Origin: Entomortierella parvispora
Lineage: Eukaryota; Mortierellomycota; Mortierellomycetes; Mortierellales; Mortierellaceae
Assembly: GCA_963573315.1 (NCBI GenBank)
Contig: OY752148.1
Location: forward strand, 983,263 to 1,047,262
Length of the DNA: 64,000 nucleotides
Direction: 5' to 3'
In this document: piece by piece, positions 11,362 to 25,000 of the stretch
How the letters are laid out: the number at the start of each line of letters is the position of its first letter
How positions within the stretch are numbered: the first letter of the stretch is position 1
Translations under genes and position numbers: made by a program
The notes under the pieces: model-generated
Databases searched by the model: none
What the model saw: only the letters and a program-made list of their open reading frames with translations
What the model was told of the DNA's origin: nothing

Positions 11362-14300
11362 ATGAGCGACAAGACTCAAGCCCTGGCCAAGGCCATGCGC
11401 GAGGCTGGTCCTGCCTGTTGCAACTCTACCGCGGCTGCCAGCGACACTCTCGCCCAGTCTGGATTCGATACCTTGGCTCCAGAGAACCGCGCCGTCGCCC
11501 TGGCGCGGGTTCTGGGCCTGATGGTCTCCAAGACCGCCAAATCACCCGCAGAAATCCCATGGGACTTTCAAACTTTTGCCACCGCCCTGGCCAACAACTC
11601 AAAGGGCCAAGAGGCCGTGGACTGGACCCTGGTCATTCAAGCATTGGATTACCCCGAGTTTGCAGTTCAGGACGCGGCAGGATTCGAGTTTATTGTCAAG
11701 GCGTTCAGGACGGCTACCAAGGTACTGAATCACCGTTGCACTGTTGCATAGCACGATGGACTGTGGGCGAGCATAGGTTCTTGTTCGTGCTTTTCGCACT
11801 ATAAGGCCTGGCCAAGGACATTTTGAATACTCAAACTTATAGGCCGCTAATCATATCCCATCCTTTCCTCTGTTTAGAACGGCAATCTCTTCCCTATTAG
11901 TGCACTTTGGGGACAGTGGCGCAATTCTATCGGACAAGTCTCAATGGTTCGGGAAGCCATCAAGGCACCCAAGGACCTCTTGGCAAAGGAATGGACCACA
12001 GTCGTCAAAGTCTTTACACGGGAGAACTACTCCCATGCAAGCCCAGAACTCCGCAACCATGCCTCTGCAGCACTCGAGGCCAGTGTCTGGAACAGTCTTG
12101 ATCTAGTCGACACCCTGATGACCCTGGCAGAGTTTGGTGATGCACGCGAGGAAGTCAAGCCCATCTTGGACAATGGACTCAGGTCCAACACTGAGCTGAT
12201 GTTTCTGGGACTGGCTCAGCTCAAAACACCATGGAACGCTCTGCAGCAGGATCTGGTTTCCAAGCTGTTGCACGTGTACCTGACTGGCTCTGGTGTCATC
12301 CCTCAGTTTGTGCAAACAAGGCTTTGGCAGGTGAGCCAGGGTCTCTTGGTGTCGGGTCTCTTGGACCTGTACGACCATGACCGATCCAGCCTTGTCAAGA
12401 TTCTAAAAATTACAGACGATTTGCAGGTAATAATGCGAGCTTGTTAGCAGCAATGGTTTTGACAATCTGATGCTAGGTTTGTTGACTCTAATTTGAAAAT
12501 GGTCTTGTTAGATTTTGGACAAGGTCCTTGAAGTCAAGTCTTATATTTTCGCGATCGATCTGGCTGTATTGGCCTCTCGTCGGGACATGTTGGCGCTGGA
12601 CAAGTGGCTCCAGAACCGAATCTCTGTTGGACAAGACATCTTCGCACGTGCATGTCTTGACTACATTAACGAGGGTATCCCACAGGATGGCCAGGCCAAG
12701 GCCAAGAGAGACCTTCCAGTAGAGACGATTGCCAGCTTTTTGCAAAATCTTCTTGGAAGGTATGTTTTTTTCCTTTCTATTTTTTTTCTGTTCCTCCGCA
12801 GCTGATAAAATTCTTGTCAAAGGATACTAATAGTTTTTTTGCATCCTCATTTCTTCAACTCCAGTCCTATTTCACCGGAGAATGCTGCGACACTAAAGAA
12901 TGTCCATGCTGCCTACCTTCAGTTGTATCCTCAGTTGGCTGATGTGACCCCTGCCATCGATACTTCCGCCCCTGCAGGAACTGAGACCTCATTTTCACCC
13001 GAGGTCGAGGAAACTACCACAGATTACTACAAGCGGATCTATCGCAGTGAGATCACTATCCCAGAGATCGTGGATTTGTTGCAACGTTTCAAAAACTCGA
13101 CAGACGCGCGGGAGCAAGACATCTACGCTTGCATGATCCACAACCTCTTTGACGAGTATCGATTCTTTTCCACCTACCGTGAGAAAGTTTTGTCGATTAC
13201 CAGCGATCTCTTTGGAGCACTTATTCAACACCAGCTCGTCTCTTACATCCCGTTGGGCATTGCTCTCAGATATGTTCTGGACGCGCTGCGCAGTCCTCCT
13301 GGATCCAAAATGTTCAACTTTGGAGCTCAAGCCCTGTCCCGTTTCCGATCTCGCTTGCAAGAGTGGCCCACCTATTGCTCACACCTACTGCAAATTCCTC
13401 ATCTGCAGCAGGTTCACCCAGAGATCGTTCAGTATATTCAGTCAATCTTGCCGGCTGCCGCCGCCGCTGCCGCTGCTTCAGGGACAGGCTTGGACAGTGG
13501 AAATAATTCGACCTCAGACTTGACTTTGACTGCTCCGTTATCGACATCCCAGGAGCTTAAGAGACAGGCAACTCAGTCCTTACCGTCGACCTCCCTTTCG
13601 CCTACAGCGTCACAGGCACCTTTAGTCTTCACCTCACTGAACGTGGACGCCTCACTGTTGATGCGTGATGACATTGAGTACGAGGCACCAAATGAGCAGA
13701 CCAAGGACAAGATTCTTTTTATCGTCAACAATGTCTCGCAAAACAACATTGACACAAAGTTGGCAGAGATGAAGGAGCTGTTGCGGGAAAGCTCCTACCG
13801 CTGGTTCAGTAATTATATGGTGGTCAAACGTGCGAGTATTGAGCCCAACTACCATGTCCTGTACCTAAAGTTCTTGGATGGACTCCAGAGCCCGTTGTTG
13901 ATTCGACATATTCTACATGAGACCTATGCCAACATCAAGATCTTGATCAACTCTGAAAAGACTGTGCAGTCCTCATCCGACCGTACGCTCCTAAAGAATT
14001 TGGGATCATGGCTCGGCGGTATGACCCTGGCGCGGAACCGGCCCATCAAGCACAAAAACCTGGCTTTCAAGGTAAGAAATCAAGAATGTTTACTCTAGTT
14101 TTAAATCGTTTGTGGTAATCTGGCGGACGAATGGAGCTTCAGGAGCACTAAGTACAATTGTTTTATTACTTGTTTATAGGAACTCTTGATCGAGGGATAC
14201 GACAGTAACAGGCTGATAGTTGCTATTCCCTTCGTGTGCAAGGTTTTGGAACAATGCAACAAGAGCACCGTCTTCCGTCCCCCAAACCCATGGTTGATTG

Positions 14301-17300
14301 CCATCATGCGACTTTTGGTGGAACTCTACCAGTTTGCGGATCTGAAATTACACCTCAAGTTTGAAATTGAGGTGCTGTGCAACAGCTTGGCTTTGGATCT
14401 GAAAGAGATTGAGCCTACGAGCACTCTAAAGGATCGACCACCTCAAGAACTGGTCGCACATCCGGCTTCCTTGACTCAGGACTTTGAGCGTCTCTCTATG
14501 GGTGGTTACGCGCCGTCAGCCAGAATGCCAGTTCAGCCTGCCACACAGCAGAGCCTTGTCACCAGTCAGCAACAACAACAGCAGCAGCATCAGCAGGAAA
14601 CAGTGACCCCTGACTTTATTCCCAACTTGGCCGCCTATGTCACGTTCAACCCTCCAGCGTTCTACAATGAGAGGCCTGCACTCAAGCGACTTGTATTGAT
14701 TGCAATCGATCGGGCTGTCAAGGAGATTGTTGCTCCTGTGGTAGATCGATCCGTAACGATTGCAGGCATTTCAACCTGCGAAATGGTCCTCAAGGATTTT
14801 GCTATGGAGCCCAATGAGGAAAAGATGCGCAAGGCTGCCCATCTGATGGTTCAAAATCTAGCCGGCTCTCTGGCTTTGGTGACCTGCAAGGAACCTTTGA
14901 AGGTCAGCATGGCCAACCTTATTAGAACCCTGTTCTTGCAAAACGGATTCACGGAACAGACACTGCCTGAGCAGTCCATCTTGATGACTGTAAACGATAA
15001 TCTGGACCTGGCCTGTTCAGCAGTCGAAAAGGCGGCAATGGAGAAGGCGATTCCGGAGATCGAGGAGAGCCTTGCAAGTTCATTCAGTAACCGAAAGAAG
15101 CACCGTGAATTGACAGGTCAACCCTATTACGATATGGCCACGTTCAATTCCTCGCGTTACCCTGCCTCGCTGCCAGAGCCATTGCGTCTCAAGCCTACAG
15201 GGCTCACGGCTCAGCAGTTGCGTGTCTATGACGACTTTGCTCGCCTTCCCCGGGCGGCTCCCACTCAGCAAGCCCTTAATGGCGCTTCCCCTTACGAGAG
15301 TGAGCGCAGTGTGCGAACTCCTCTGATGAATGCAAAGTTGGAGGCTGAGCAAGGCTATCCTTTCGGAACAGGTGATCTTGGGTACGAAACCGCGCCTGTC
15401 CCTCTGACAGCCCATCAGGCGCTAGAGAAGTTTGCTCAGATCATAAGTGAACTCGACAAGCTGATTAGCCATTCGCCTTCCGTCCCTTGGTCGGCTCTGC
15501 CACCCAACCACGAGGTCAAGATCTTGACGCGATTGGTGCCTCTCTTGCCCGCACAGTCCTTTAGTGCAGACGAAATGGCGCTAACCTTCTCTCAAAAGGT
15601 GGTGCAGTTGTTGTACAAGTCTGAGAGCACGCTCTACAGGGAGGTGTATGTGGTGCTTTTGGAGCAACTCTGCGCATTGTCAGCCAAGGTAGCCAAGGAG
15701 GTCATGGAGTGGCTTGTATACGCAGATGATGAGCGCAAGTTTAATGTGCCAGTGACCGTGACTTTGATCAAGGCTGGGCTGGTCAACTTGGTGGATCAAG
15801 ATATGCAATTGGCGAGATTGATCGATATTGGTCGACCAGGCGTAGTGGAGTTTACGATCAAGTTGATCCGAGAGTGCGTATTGGGAGAGCAGCCCTGCGC
15901 CAACAGGAACGAGTTTATTAACTCGCTGAATGTCTTGAACCGCTTGGCTCAACAGCAGCAACAACAACAACAACAGCGAGGAGGGGCTGCAGCGGCAGCC
16001 GGAGGGGTGACTGCAGGCGCGAGCATCAAGTCGGTTGAATCGATTGTTACATTGATTGAGGACATTCGTCGACGATCGCAAGTCCCCAGAGATGGATCTA
16101 CAGTTGGCGCGACATCACCTACGGCGGCATCTTCTGCGGCGGCCAACAAGGAGATGATTGATAACTCTGTCCTGAAGGAACAGCTCGCGTTCATCTTTGC
16201 GGAATGGATCCGCGTTTATCAGTTGCCGACTTCGAACGACAAGGCGTACGGAGCTTTTATCAACTCGATTCAGCAACAAGGAGTCCTCAAGGGAGAAGAA
16301 ATCTCGTCCCTGTTCTTCCGTGTCTGTACAGAGATGTCGGTCGAATCGTACCTCAAGTACAAGGCCACCAATACCGCGGCAGCCTACCAAGGAGTGGATG
16401 CGTTCGTAAAGTTAATTGTGACGCTGGTCAAGCATTATTCCGATCCTCAAGGCGCGAACCATACAGCGGCCAAGGTCACGTACTTGACCACTTTGCTGTC
16501 AATTATTGTCTTGGTGTTGGCGCAGGCTCACGAGCAACGAAGGGGACAGTTCAACCAAAAGCCATTCCTAAGACTGTTCTCGGGTTTGTTGACCGAAATG
16601 ATGACTGCGTACGAGTCCAGCCCGGCCATGTACATCCAAATCTTGACCGCGTTCAGGTATGTCACCGTTGTTAGAAAACTGGTTTCTTTACTTGCGCAAA
16701 CATTTTGCAACAGACCATGAACTAACTTTTTTTTTTACATTACTTACTGGTTGGAATCAATAGCAACACTTTCCAGACATTGCAGCCTATGGTTTTCCCT
16801 GGATTTACGTTTGGTTGGTTGTCGTTGATCTCGCATCGCTCGTTCATGCCCAAGCTACTGTTGGCAGAGGGAGCCAAGGGTTGGCCCTTATTCCAAAAAC
16901 TTCTTGTCTCGCTTTTCCGATTCCTCGTGCCCTTCCTTTCGGGAGGTGAGCTCCGAGACACGACCCGGACGCTTTACAAGGGTACACTCCGGGTGATGTT
17001 GGTTCTCTTGCACGATTTCCCAGAGTTCTTGTGCGATTATCACTTCTCGTTCTGTGATGTGATTCCAAACTCGTGTATTCAACTCCGAAATCTGATCTTG
17101 AGCGCGTTCCCCCGGAATATGAGATTGCCGGATCCATTCACTCCCAATCTCAAGGTTGACCTTTTGCAGGAGATTCATCAGCCACCCAGAGTGCTTTCGG
17201 ATTATACCAGTGGGATCCCGCTGCCATTCCGGCGCGATCTGGATCTTTACCTCCGGATACGAGAGGAAGAAGAGGAGCAACAGAAGCAGCAAGAGTTGTT

Positions 17301-18079
17301 GGAAGAGGAAGGAGAAGAGAAAGCAGCGGAGGAACAGGACAAGTTTTCAGGAGATACGGCAAAGCCTTTGGCATCAAGGAAGTTGACAACGGCTGCTTCC
17401 ACAAAGTTCTTGGAAAACATCCAGGAGACGCTGGCTGTCTCAGTGTCGACGGATACAAACCGGTCCTCAGTGGCCTTGTCCTCTTCTGAAAAGGCGCTGA
17501 TCTCTGGTGGAACCAAGTACAACATCCCGATGATGAACGCGCTGGTGTTGTACGTGGGTGTCCAGGGGATTGCACAGTTGCATTCCAAGACGGACTCTCA
17601 GTCATCGTCACCCATTGCCCATACAGCGTCGATGGACGTGTACCAGCAGTTGTTGATGGCACTGGATCGCGAGGGTCGGTACTTGTTCCTGAGTGCCATT
17701 GCAAATCAGCTGAGGTACCCAAACAGCCACACACACTATTTCAGCCGGGTGTTGCTGTATTTATTCTTTGAGAGCGAGCAAGAGTCTATTAAGGAGCAGA
17801 TTACCAGGTAAAGAACTTTTCTTGTTGGGTGAAGGAGAGCGATAAGCGACTGGTCATGGATGTTTCTTACTAACTCTTCTTTCTCATTTTAAAATCCTTA
17901 GGGTCTTGTTGGAGCGTTTGGTAGTGAACCGCCCTCACCCTTGGGGTTTGTTGATCACGTTCATTGAATTGATCAAGAACCCCCGGTATGCATTCTGGGA
18001 TCATTCGTTCACGCGAATCGACCCTGATATCGAAAAGTTGTTTGACTCTGTCTCCCGGTCCGTGAAGCGATCGACGTAA
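11362..18079 (+). CDS. NOT1: CCR4-NOT complex scaffold subunit NOT1 (CNOT1)
   Basis: Seven coding exons keep one frame: 11362-11721, 11878-12426, 12512-12759, 12865-14071, 14180-16656, 16764-17807 and 17902-18079 (about 2020 aa). This is close to yeast Not1 (about 2100). Regions in order are an N-terminal HEAT-like part; the TTP/Nanos-binding-type domain (about 435-600, with [12 protein letters not shown] and [14 protein letters not shown]); the MIF4G-like CAF1-binding domain (about 665-880, [15 protein letters not shown]); the DUF3819/CNOT9-binding helices (about 960-1100, [18 protein letters not shown]); and the Not1 C-terminal NOT module from about 1625 ([16 protein letters not shown]). 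NOT1 is the platform of the cytoplasmic deadenylase that shortens mRNA poly(A) tails and represses translation. Poly-Gln tracts lie at 14568-14598 and 15950-15975, and Ala runs sit in linkers. The start follows a probable 5' UTR intron. The family call is secure; individual splice sites are eye-read. Confidence 0.95.
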
Positions 18080-19328
18080 TTCTTTTTCTTCTTTTTCTTT
18101 TCATTCCATGTCAGTTTCTTTCTTTTTTTCAATTTCCTTTTTTTTATACTCATTTCTTCGTTTTGTACATAACGATTCCTCTGTTGTTTGTTGGTTAACT
18201 CTTGTATTATTACGAACAGAAAAAAGGGCCGGGTTTCGGAGGGGAGGGGGTGAAGGGTTTGTTTTGATATCTCTTATTTTTTTTTTCTGTACAATAAAAC
18301 GAAAGCTCTTTGGAAACGCGTAGTGTTTCTTGATGTCTTCAGGGGTGGGAGGGGTTACCAAACAAGACGTCGCAGAAAAATAATAAAGAGGCGGCGTCAT
18401 TTTGCATTGGGGGCACGAATGCGGGCTGGTTGGGTTGGGTCCCATGGGGGGTTCGTAGTCTTGTGGAAGTATCTCTCTTTCTCCCACCCAGCCGAAGGGT
18501 GGGGGTAAAGTGAGTCGAAATTTTTTTTTAGTGTCTACAAAAAAGCATGCAAGGGCGGGGCTAAACATTTGTAGTCTACAAAAGAGACAAGGGCTTTGGT
18601 TTAGAGCCAGCAAGCAGCAGCAGTCGAGAAAAAAATTTGCATGCATGCAAGCCTGACACGCGCTTTGTGGAACATTGAAAAACAAAAAAAAAAAAAGGAC
18701 GAGAGCGGCGGTGTCATTTCGTGACAGAGAGACAAGACGAGGGCGGAGTACGGGACAACACAAAAGGGCCGAAAAAAAAAAATGAGAGCGGTTAGTTGGC
18801 TTTTGCTCTGATCCAAAAATCAGGGACCGATTTGAAATTGCATCTAACAAAAAATCGAGATTTTTTTAGTAGGAGAAAGATACGATAAAAAAAACGCGTA
18901 CTTTTCAGAAGAAAGATAGGAAAAGAGAGAAGAGGCGATAGATAGGAGAGTGCAAGTATCGTCGATTTACGCAACTGGATCTTTCGATGCATAGCCCTTC
19001 CTTTCTTCCTTGTCTTTGCTCGCTCGCCCTGCGAACCAAGACAGAGAACAGGACGTATGAGAGCGGGAATGAAGACCTTGAAGAAGAGAAAAGGGACGAG
19101 TGACAGTAGGAGGGACCCCAATAAGAGGAAAGGGAAGAAATGGACTGGAGAAGAACCCCTGAGAATGTTATTTTTTTTTTTGTCCGCAAGCTACCTAGGG
19201 ACCCTATCCATCGGGGAAGATGCACGTCTGGGCTGCAATTCCCCAATTTAATTCAACGTCAGTCGCGTCGACTATCAGAGGGTTTACCCAAGGAAATAGA
19301 GAGAGAGCAAAGGGGGAACGGAGAGAGA

Positions 19329-19349
19329 GGGGGGGGGGGGGGGGGGGGG
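19329..19349 (+). repeat. Run of 21 consecutive G
   Basis: An uninterrupted G tract directly follows a GA repeat. Such a tract can form G-quadruplexes and is prone to length change; the exact length may be uncertain from sequencing. Confidence 0.9.
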
Positions 19350-20786
19350 AAGAAAGAAAGGGAAAGGTGGGATAGAGGAAAGAGAAATGATCCCTTGTTC
19401 CTGCGGCCATGGGCTCGGCGTTTCCTTCACCGAGGGTTTACTTTTGTTATGCTTTTGTCCCTTTGCCCTTTTGTTTTCTCTTTTGTCTGTCAAAACTGTC
19501 AGTCCAGCTCGCTTGTTCTTTCTGACCATGTCCATCCACAAGAGCCATCCTTGGAAAGGGAGGGCATGTGGACATTAGGTTGAAAAAAATCAGAGCCGGA
19601 AAAGTAGGCTGTCGGCTGTCTACAATAGTAAACCATCAATTGGATGGGCTATGACAAAGAACACGACGCGCACCTTCCATTTGTTTTGATTTACACGCCT
19701 TTTTTTATTCTTTTTTCGTCCCATCTCCTTATTGTCTCTACCAATCCCTATAGCAGGCAGCACACGGACACAAGGATACGGATGAGATAGAGAAGGAGAG
19801 AGAGAGTGGCGAGGAGAAGGAGACAAAGAGAAAGAACACGAGAGATGATGGATGTGGCAAAATGAAGAGCAGTAAACAGTCCATTGGGCTGTGCCTTTTC
19901 TTCTTTTTGACAACTTTGACCAACACCCTCAACTTGATGTCCACCAAAGGATTCGACAAAGATCGACAAAAAAAACAAAATTAAAATTCCGGTGTGAGAG
20001 GCTCTCCTTTCCAGTCAAGAAGAAGGAAGAACAATAGGGGGCGGGAGCGGGAGAGGAAGGCGTAGAAGATTTTTTTTTGTCCTAGATTTTGGTTTCCAAG
20101 CCCAACCTTGAGAGTCGAACTTGTGAACACGGAGAGGAAAAAAAGGCAAGGCGCGTCCAAACGCAATTCGTTCTTTTTTTTCAGTGTTCTGTCCTACCAC
20201 TCAGGATACGTTCGACCTGTGCTCAATTGGCTTTAGGTTCTTTGTTTCTCCTGGAAGGGAAGGGAAGGGAAAGGAAGGGAAGGGAGAGGAGGGAGGGTAA
20301 AGGGGGGCAAAGGAAGTTCGATCAGGTCTGAACTCGTGCTTGTATAGGTTGGTGTCCAAGAAGAAGAAAGGGCTGCGGACGAAATCATTGTGGTCCTTGG
20401 AGAGGACCAAGCATCGACGGCGTTTCTGGGCTTGAGGTCGAGAATGGAAAAAAGAGTCGTGGTGAGGAGAGATAGTAAAGAAGCGCGCGGAGAAGTGAGA
20501 GAGAGAGAGAGAGAGGGAGAGAAAGAGTAAGCAGGTCCAAATGATTTTTTTACAGTCTCCCTTGTTTGATCTATGGAGTCCAAGTGTGGACGCATAGTCT
20601 GCAGGATCAAACGAAGAGACGGACATGATGCATCAGCAAAGAAGAGAAGACGAGAGGAAGAAGAGAGAGAGAGAGGAGCGGGAGAAAGAGCGAGTAAGCA
20701 GGCAGGTGAAACATTGAATAAAAGTAGTCATAGGAAAAGAGCGCGACCCAATTGAATGGGCTGTGCCAGCACCCTTCTTTTTCGAC

Positions 20787-20829
20787 AAGGTGCTGAAGGG
20801 TGTTGAAAGGTGCTGAAAGGTGTTAAAAA
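20787..20829 (+). repeat. 10-bp tandem repeat (AAGGTGCTGA-type)
   Basis: Four consecutive copies of AAGGTGYTGA-like units, preceded by the partly inverted text CAGCACCCTTC at about 20767, so a hairpin is possible. Confidence 0.75.
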
Positions 20830-22026
20830 GCCTGCGTTTTTGGGTTACTTGTTCTTGCTCTTGTTTCTTGTTTTCATGTTCTTGTTCGCACCCTTGTCTT
20901 GCCCCCTTTCTGCCCCTCCATTCATTGCTGATCCTCCTCCACCTCCTCCTTGCTTGCTTGCTTGCTTGCATCCAAGAGAAACGAAAACGACGAGAGCAGC
21001 ACAAAGAGAGGCCAGCGCATGGACGCGAGAATCGAAACAACCCACGCTCCACCTCCTCCACCACAACAATAGCAATCCCCCAATCAACAAACACAAACAC
21101 GCATTCACTCACACCTCCTCCTCCTCCTCCTCGGCGCACACTCCCCTTGTTCCATCCATCTCTCAATCACATCTCATTACATCACATCACACATCCATCC
21201 CATCCCATACCATACCATAACCATAACCCATAACAATACCATTCCTCCTGCACTGCCTCACCTTGTCTGCTCCTTTTGCGTCCTCCTTCCGTCCTGTTCA
21301 CCCTCTTCCCTTCCTCCCCCACACTCTCCCTTCTGTCTTCGTCCCTCCTTCTCCTCCTCGCCGACTTGACCGGAACGTGTGAGCGAGATCCCTCCCTCTG
21401 ACGACGAACGACCTCTGACCCCAGCTGGCACCCCGACATGTACGTCTTTGCTCCCTTTATCCCTTGTTTCCAATGGTACATCCATCCTGCCATCCATTCT
21501 GCACTTTTGTCTCTCTCTCTCTCTCTCTCTCTTTCTTTCTCTCTTTCTCTGTTGCCACTTTGCCGGTCTTTTCTATTTACCCGGCACCCCGCCGCAACGA
21601 TAGATAGACAGAGATACAGACACACCGCCATGGATGGACAGACTGTCGATCCCCTGGGTTTCCTCACTCCTTCCCCACTCCTTCCCCCCTTTCCATCCTC
21701 ATCTTGATATATACATCATACATGATACGCGATACATGTATCTCGACTAGAGTCTTCTTGGATACTAACCAGCCAATCCATCGATTCCATCCATCTGCCC
21801 TTGTCCTTCTTGTCCGCCTTCTTCCCTTTCTTCCTGGCCTGCCTGCCCCTTTTCTGTCCTTCTTCTCTTCTACTCCTGCCCCTTTCCTCCCTCTCTCTCT
21901 CTCTCTCTCCCTTGTCCTGCCACTAGAGTACCCCCACCGTGTCTAAAGCCGTGGTCTATCCTTTTTCAAGGATATCAACAACACCTGCACAGCCGACCCA
22001 ATCCTCGCCACTCCTAGGCTGTTGCA

Positions 22027-25000
22027 ATGAGGGAACCCAACTTTTCGTTCCCGCAACTCAACCGGGCCGCCATATGCATCACCAGCACGATCTATGACCG
22101 TCGTGCCCTGGATTGCACCGACTATCTGCCCATGATCAACACCCTTACCAATCTTGCCTACCTCACCGGCTCCACCCCAACCATCCGTGAATACATTGTC
22201 CGCGACGGAGGACTAGAGACCCTGGTTACCATCCTCAAAAAGACTAAAGTCAATGACCGCAAGAACGGACTCAAGTGGACCCTTGCCTTCCAATGCGTCG
22301 TCAACATTGGTGTCCGTGGCACAGAGCATATCCGGAAACGCGTCGTCCAGGCAGGGATGGTCCCCATCATTGTCCATGTGCTCGAGTCCTTTTTTGAGGT
22401 CCTCAAGTCTGTCAGCGATGAAAATGAACGCCGGAGATTGCAGCGAAGACAGGAGGCCGTTGCCGCCGGTGCAGGGATGGAACAAGGCGCTGCTCTGGTA
22501 CAGACGGCATCAGGCTTGGAGAGACAGGAGACAGTAACATCTGAACCAACGGCGTCCTCAGGAGTCGTTGCAGGCATGGTCGACATTGATGAGAACACTG
22601 GTGCCGGCTCAAGCGCATCCGCCGGCAGCGTCAGCACCAATGCAGCTCTTGAAACTCGCCAGTCGATTATCAATGGACTCGTGGCGGCCTCTAGCGGTGT
22701 AGTCGACTCTTCCAACAACTCGTCCTCTTCCTCACTCTCGTCAACAACTGCGCCCGCTCTCAGCTCAACCCTCAGCACCTCCACTACTTCAACAACTGCT
22801 TCTCTGGTTCTTCCGAATCCCGCAGGACCCGCTGCTGCCACCGCTGGCTCTTCTACACCCTCTGCCCCAACACACGAGAATGCTGCCTCACCTTACACCA
22901 GCCCAGTACCGCAGCACCCTCGCCGCCAACATCCGATCGGAGCCACCCCAACAGGAGGCGCGGCGACAGCTGCGCCCACGGACCCAGAAGGAGGAGCGCA
23001 AGGACAGCCACCTCTTGCACAATTCTTTTACAGAGAAGATGATATCTTGCATTCATTGCAATTGCTAGCCTATCTTTCAAAGTATCCATCGCTACGCTCT
23101 TCCTTCCACACGGAATCAGGATCGAATGTCTTTGCAATTGTGGAAAAGTTTACGCACCGGAGTATGCATCCAGTCGAGATTCAGTATTGGGCAGGAGTTA
23201 TCATGCGCAATGCCTGCCGCAAGGACGACAGTCGAAAGGGAATCCGACAGTGTGCCTATACTGGATGTGGCAAATGGGAACAACGACCACGAGAGTTTGC
23301 AAAGTGTCGTCGGTGTCGCAAAGCCAAGTACTGCAGCAAACAGTGCCAGTCCAAAGCCTGGAGCGAGGGCCACCGTTGGTGGTGTGTAGAAAAGAAGGCA
23401 GATGGAACAAATTCCAATACGGGATCCAACTCTTTTGGATCAGACCTTCCGCCGGCCCCTCCACCACCACCCCCTCCACCGCCACCACCACCGGCGGACC
23501 TTCAAGACCAACACGATGCAGGAGCAGACATGATGGAGAACGGGAGGATCAACGCTTCAGGGATGATGGGCGGCGGTGGCCAAACAGGCGGCAATAATGG
23601 ACGGGGTGGAGGTGCCGCCGGAGGTGCTGGAGCAACGACGCGTGCAGTGGGCTCTGTGCACTATCCACAACTTCATCAGGCACAGTCGGACCAGCACTCG
23701 GACATGGAACGAACAGAACCGCGGACGCTCTATCACCGGCACTATCGACAGCAGGAAGAGGGATCTCACACATGGTCAACGGGCAATACAGACCCTCAGC
23801 CTCAGCCTCGTCAAGCTGCTCCACCCCACCAGAATGAAACTTTACTTCGCCTGCAGCAACGACAAATGGAGCAGCATGTGCGGGAGCAACAAGATCGCCA
23901 ACGATCAAGTGCCTCCGAATCTCAAAGCTCTCAGCAGTCTAGGCTAGATCGTTCTTTGCATCCTGGGTCTCGATCACAGGAGCACAACAGTGAGCATCTT
24001 CAACAACCTCCTCAACGGGCTCAACACCAATCACAACCCATGCCTCAGCCTCACCACCACCACCACCATTCACATCAACGAGTTTACCCGCCCCACCTCT
24101 CATCGTTGAGCTCCCCTGCTCTTCATCCTTCCCACGCCTCTGCGAGACCACCCGGGGGACCTGGACAAGCGCCCCCACAACGATCTCAGACCCTTCCCAA
24201 CTTTTCGACGCCCTCTCCTAGAACCCCTGGCTCCCTAATGTCCCCCATGGGTGGTGGATCTGCGGCAAATGTCGGCCGATCGGCACCAATGATGTCTGGA
24301 GAGCCGACCTCGGTTTCCAGAGAGGTCTCGCAGCCTCATTTGGGTGTTTCTCCAGATTCGCCGACGCCCGATCAGTTGGCTCGGCAGTTTGTGCAACAGG
24401 TCGCCCTTCACCCGGGAAAGCATAATGAGCTGGCTCAGAATCTGAACGCGCAGTTCAAACGATACTTCCCCCCAGAGCACCAAGCCGAGGCTAAGAAACA
24501 ATTTTCATTTAGCGCACGAGAACACTTTGCTAGGTATCAACGTCAGCAAGAGCTGCTGAGGGCTGCAGGAGCCGCCGCCATGGCGAATCGAACGACTACT
24601 GCTGCTGCCGAGGGTACAGCAGAGCCGGTTCCTGGTCCTGCAGCGCCGCCCTCCCGCCCAACGCAGGGACGCACGCCTCCGCAGGGCGCCTCACAACACC
24701 ACAAATCCAACCCATCTGGTCCTTCAGCCCAAGCGCGGTCACAACAGCCTGCATTGGATTCTCCACACCCAAGGCCTCAGCCTCAGTTGCACCACCCATA
24801 CTTTCAACAGCGTATGACGTCGGGTCCATCCTATTCACCGTCTCTGCCCTCGTCGCCAGCGACGGCTGGTGTGGCCAGATTGCGGTCTGAGCTGAGTTCA
24901 GACGATGAGAATGTGCCAGGCTTTAATACAGAGTCGACAGCTCAATCAAAACGAGTCGCAAAAGTAGGGCCTGCTCGAAGCGAATCTGGATCAACGAGCT

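Larger units (their letters stand above)
18080..22026. other. 4 kb gene-poor, low-complexity intergenic region
   Basis: I find no convincing gene. The region contains many T/A homopolymers (for example 18690, 18775), a 21-G run (19329-19349), GGGAA repeats (20257-20300), GA/CT tracts (20500, 20660, 21510-21550, 21890-21910), a 10-bp tandem repeat at 20787-20829, and a short motif around TGGGCTGTGCC that recurs three times. The open frames here are Arg/Lys/Glu- or Ser/Leu-rich, depending on strand, as purine/pyrimidine skew predicts. The right 1 kb is probably the promoter and leader of the MYND-protein gene. Confidence 0.6.

Noticed and set aside
18101-18850. Minus-strand open frame of 249 codons downstream of NOT1
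   Set aside because: Composition is Phe/Leu/Lys-rich as expected from T/A homopolymers; it has no motif, no homologous feel, and lies in NOT1 3' flank.
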